From contig NZ_BAYB01000015.1 of the NCBI RefSeq assembly GCF_000685035.1, positions 124,001-188,000 of the forward strand: a stretch of DNA of 64,000 nucleotides, read 5' to 3'. The notes under the pieces were generated by a model. That model had not been told where the DNA came from. It saw nothing but the letters and a program-made list of their open reading frames with translations, and searched no databases. Origin of the DNA: Paraburkholderia ferrariae NBRC 106233. Lineage in GTDB: Bacteria; Pseudomonadota; Gammaproteobacteria; Burkholderiales; Burkholderiaceae. The translations under genes and the position numbers were made by a program. Shown here piece by piece: positions 62,095 to 64,000 of this stretch (position 1 is its first letter; every line of letters begins with the position of its first letter).

Positions 62095-62150
62095 CTTTGC
62101 CGCGCAGTTGCCGCGCGGTTGCCATCAGTTGCCCTCAGTTGCCTCTGCCC
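62095..62150. repeat. Degenerate 10-bp tandem repeat before the helicase gene
   Basis: CAGTTGCCGCG, CGGTTGCCAT, CAGTTGCCCT and CAGTTGCCT follow one another shortly after the small secreted-protein gene. Confidence 0.5.
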
Positions 62151-62214
62151 GCGCCTGTTGTTTTCGGCATAAATGCCGCCAGATCGCGTCGGGATCGGCG
62201 CTTGCCGGGGCGAG

Positions 62215-62230
62215 GTGTATGGATATACAG
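62215..62230 (+). promoter_or_regulatory. LexA-like site at the helicase promoter
   Basis: GTGTATGGATATACAG has the right half of the LexA box in full (CAG) but G for the first C, and differs in three of sixteen positions from CTGTATATATATACAG. It overlaps a possible -10 (TATACA, 62224-62229) whose -35 would be TTGCCG (62202-62207), 16 bases apart. This is weaker than the box at 24.2 kb. Confidence 0.45.
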
Positions 62231-62267
62231 TATGCGTCGCCCCCCGATCCTTGACGCCTGCTGCCCC

Positions 62268-64000
62268 GTGTCCACCGTAGTCGATACCCCCGCCGCCGCT
62301 GCCTGTCCCGATGCGGCCGCTTACCTCTCGAAGCTCAACGAGGCGCAGCGCACCGCCGTCGAGCATGGCGGCACGGCTTCGTTCGCGCCGGGCACCGCGC
62401 TGCCGGCGCCGCTGCTCGTGATCGCCGGCGCGGGGTCGGGCAAGACCAATACGCTTGCGCACCGCGTCGCGCATTTGGTGGTGAATGGCGCCGATCCCCA
62501 CCGCATCCTGCTGCTCACGTTCTCGCGCCGCGCCGCGCAGGAGATGACGCGCCGGGTCGGCCGCATCGCCGCGGGCGTGCCGGGCGCGGCCGCCGTGCTG
62601 GCGCAGGGGCTGACGTGGGCCGGCACGTTTCACGGCATCGGCGCGCGCCTGTTGCGCGAGTACGCCGGGCAGATCGGCCTGGCGCCCGCGTTCACGATCA
62701 ACGACCGCGAGGATTCCGCCGACCTCATGAACCTCGTGCGCCACGAACTGGGGCTTTCGGCGAAAGAGAAGCGCTTTCCTGCGAAGAACACCTGCCTCGC
62801 GATCTATTCGCGCGTGGTCAACACCGCGGATTCGCTCGCCAACGTCCTGACCCGTTCGTTCTCGTGGTGCGTCGAATGGGAGCCGCAGTTGAAGACGCTC
62901 TTTGCCGGCTACGTCGATGCAAAGCAGAAGCAGAACGTGCTCGACTACGACGACCTGCTGCTCTACTGGGCGCACATGGCGGCCGAGCCCGCCATTGCGG
63001 CCGATCTCGCGAGCCGCTTCGATCATGTGCTCGTGGACGAGTACCAGGACACCAACCGCCTGCAGGCAGCCATCCTGCTCGCGCTCAAGCCCGATGGGCG
63101 CGGCCTCGCGGTAGTCGGCGACGACGCCCAGGCGATCTACTCGTTTCGCGGTGCGACGGTGCGCAACATCCTCGACTTTCCCGCGCAGTTCGATCCGCCC
63201 GCGCGCCAGGTCACGCTGGAGCGCAACTACCGGTCCACGCAGCCCATCCTCGCGGCCTCGAATGCGGTGATCGACGCTGCCCGCGAGCGCTTCACCAAGA
63301 ACCTCTGGAGCGAGCGGCCCTCGGCGCAGCGCCCGCGCCTCGTGACCGTGGCCGACGAAGCCACCCAGGCGCGCTATGTCGTCGAGCAGATCCTGGCCGC
63401 GCGCGAGGAGGGCATGAAGCTCAAGCAGCAGGCCGTGCTGTTTCGCGCGGCGCACCACAGCGCGGCGCTCGAAATCGAACTCGCGCGGCGCAACATCCCG
63501 TTCGTGAAGTTCGGCGGCCTGCGGTTTCTCGACGCCGCGCACGTCAAGGACGTGCTCGCCGTGCTGCGCTGGGCAGAGAATCCGCTCGACCGGGTGGCGG
63601 GCTTTCGCGTCGCGCAACTGCTGCCGGGCGTGGGGCCCGCAACGGCCGCGCGGCTGCTCGATCAGGTTGCCGCGTGCACGGGCGCTTATCGGGCGGCCGA
63701 AGCGCTCGCCGCCTTCGCGCCGCCGCCGCGCGCCGCCGAGGACTGGGCCGCGTTCGCCGCGCTCATCGGGAACATCGGTGCGCGCGCAACGCCGTGGCCC
63801 GCCGAGTTCGAGCGCGTGCGCCGCTGGTACGAGCCGCATCTGGAGCGCAACCACGAGGATGCGGCCGTGCGTCTCGCGGATCTGCTGCAGATGGAGAGCA
63901 TCGCGAGCACCTACGCCTCGCGCGAGCGCTTTCTCACCGAGCTCACGCTCGATCCGCCCGACGCGACGAGCGCCGAATCGGCCGATCCGCTGCTCGACGA
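62268..64000 (+). CDS. UvrD/Rep-family ATP-dependent DNA helicase, N-terminal part
   Basis: The gene runs off the end; 577 codons are present. Motifs seen in order: Walker A I-A-G-A-G-S-G-K-T (about residues 51-60), L-L-L-T-F-S-R-R-A-A-Q-E-M (Ia), T-W-A-G-T-F-H-G-I-G-A-R (Ib), V-D-E-Y-Q-D-T-N (II), G-D-D-A-Q-A-I-Y-S-F-R-G-A (III) and L-E-R-N-Y-R-S-T (IV), a superfamily 1A 3'-to-5' helicase. The GTG at 62268 was chosen since the likely transcription start is near 62236; ATG 62232 is the alternative. It is not clear whether this is UvrD proper or another member; a LexA-like site upstream suits repair. Confidence 0.88.
   Translation, partial: MSTVVDTPAAAACPDAAAYLSKLNEAQRTAVEHGGTASFAPGTALPAPLLVIAGAGSGKTNTLAHRVAHLVVNGADPHRILLLTFSRRAAQEMTRRVGRIAAGVPGAAAVLAQGLTWAGTFHGIGARLLREYAGQIGLAPAFTINDREDSADLMNLVRHELGLSAKEKRFPAKNTCLAIYSRVVNTADSLANVLTRSFSWCVEWEPQLKTLFAGYVDAKQKQNVLDYDDLLLYWAHMAAEPAIAADLASRFDHVLVDEYQDTNRLQAAILLALKPDGRGLAVVGDDAQAIYSFRGATVRNILDFPAQFDPPARQVTLERNYRSTQPILAASNAVIDAARERFTKNLWSERPSAQRPRLVTVADEATQARYVVEQILAAREEGMKLKQQAVLFRAAHHSAALEIELARRNIPFVKFGGLRFLDAAHVKDVLAVLRWAENPLDRVAGFRVAQLLPGVGPATAARLLDQVAACTGAYRAAEALAAFAPPPRAAEDWAAFAALIGNIGARATPWPAEFERVRRWYEPHLERNHEDAAVRLADLLQMESIASTYASRERFLTELTLDPPDATSAESADPLLD

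Overview
The window reads as part of the main chromosome of a beta-proteobacterium of the family Burkholderiaceae (Burkholderia / Paraburkholderia / Caballeronia group). Base composition is GC-rich, there is strong third-position G/C bias, and the gene order hisC-tyrA-aroA-cmk-rpsA-ihfB-lapA-lapB-ugd-hldE-hldD-comEA-cysM-mltB is characteristic of that group. The genus is inferred from recalled synteny and protein flavour, not from a search. No rRNA, tRNA, insertion sequence, prophage or CRISPR array was seen.

Left third (1-31 kb): housekeeping genes. A co-directional run (hisC end, tyrA, aroA, cmk, rpsA, ihfB) joins aromatic amino-acid synthesis to translation and ends at a strong terminator. 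Envelope genes follow: lapA-lapB (control of LPS synthesis), ugd, hldE and hldD (UDP-glucuronate and heptose supply). Next come a ComEA-like protein, cysM, mltB, an HDAC-like deacetylase, an enoyl-CoA hydratase, a lipase, the metNIQ methionine importer, etfBA, the divergent dadA / Lrp pair, a radical-SAM gene behind a LexA box, a TM2 protein, the ribosomal operon rpsP-rimM-trmD-rplS, a Nudix CoA hydrolase and a CobD-like membrane protein.

Middle (31-37.8 kb): rsgA and an M48 protease, orn, mog, darP (yjgA), pmbA and folA.

Accessory core (37.8-47.9 kb): this is the most interesting part. Seven co-directional minus-strand genes (39.5-45.9 kb) have the content and order of the Pseudomonas functional-amyloid operon fapABCDEF: small secreted proteins, a FapB-like minor amyloid, a FapC-like major amyloid with G-N-x-G-[VI]-N repeats, a C39 peptidase (FapD), a FapE-like protein and a coiled-coil plus beta-barrel exporter (FapF). 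The operon is bracketed by two closely similar VpsR-like sigma-54 activators in opposite orientation. In front of it lies a complete-looking sigma-54 control region: a -24/-12 promoter, an IHF-like site and a CTGAAACG inverted repeat. Three of the small secreted proteins share an internal double-glycine-like motif that could be what the C39 peptidase cuts. The block lies between folA and thyA.

Right third (48-64 kb): thyA, a large secreted FecR/DUF6600-type protein, an ArsR regulator, a 48-residue lipoprotein, a GlxA-type regulator, an acyl-CoA thioesterase, fumC, a phospholipase-D-type lipoprotein, a BASS transporter, a MATE exporter, an S4 protein, a small secreted protein and the start of a UvrD-type helicase that runs off the end and has a LexA-like site at its promoter.

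A window-wide peculiarity is a set of short degenerate tandem arrays with 9-14 bp periods, each with its own sequence, mostly between genes.
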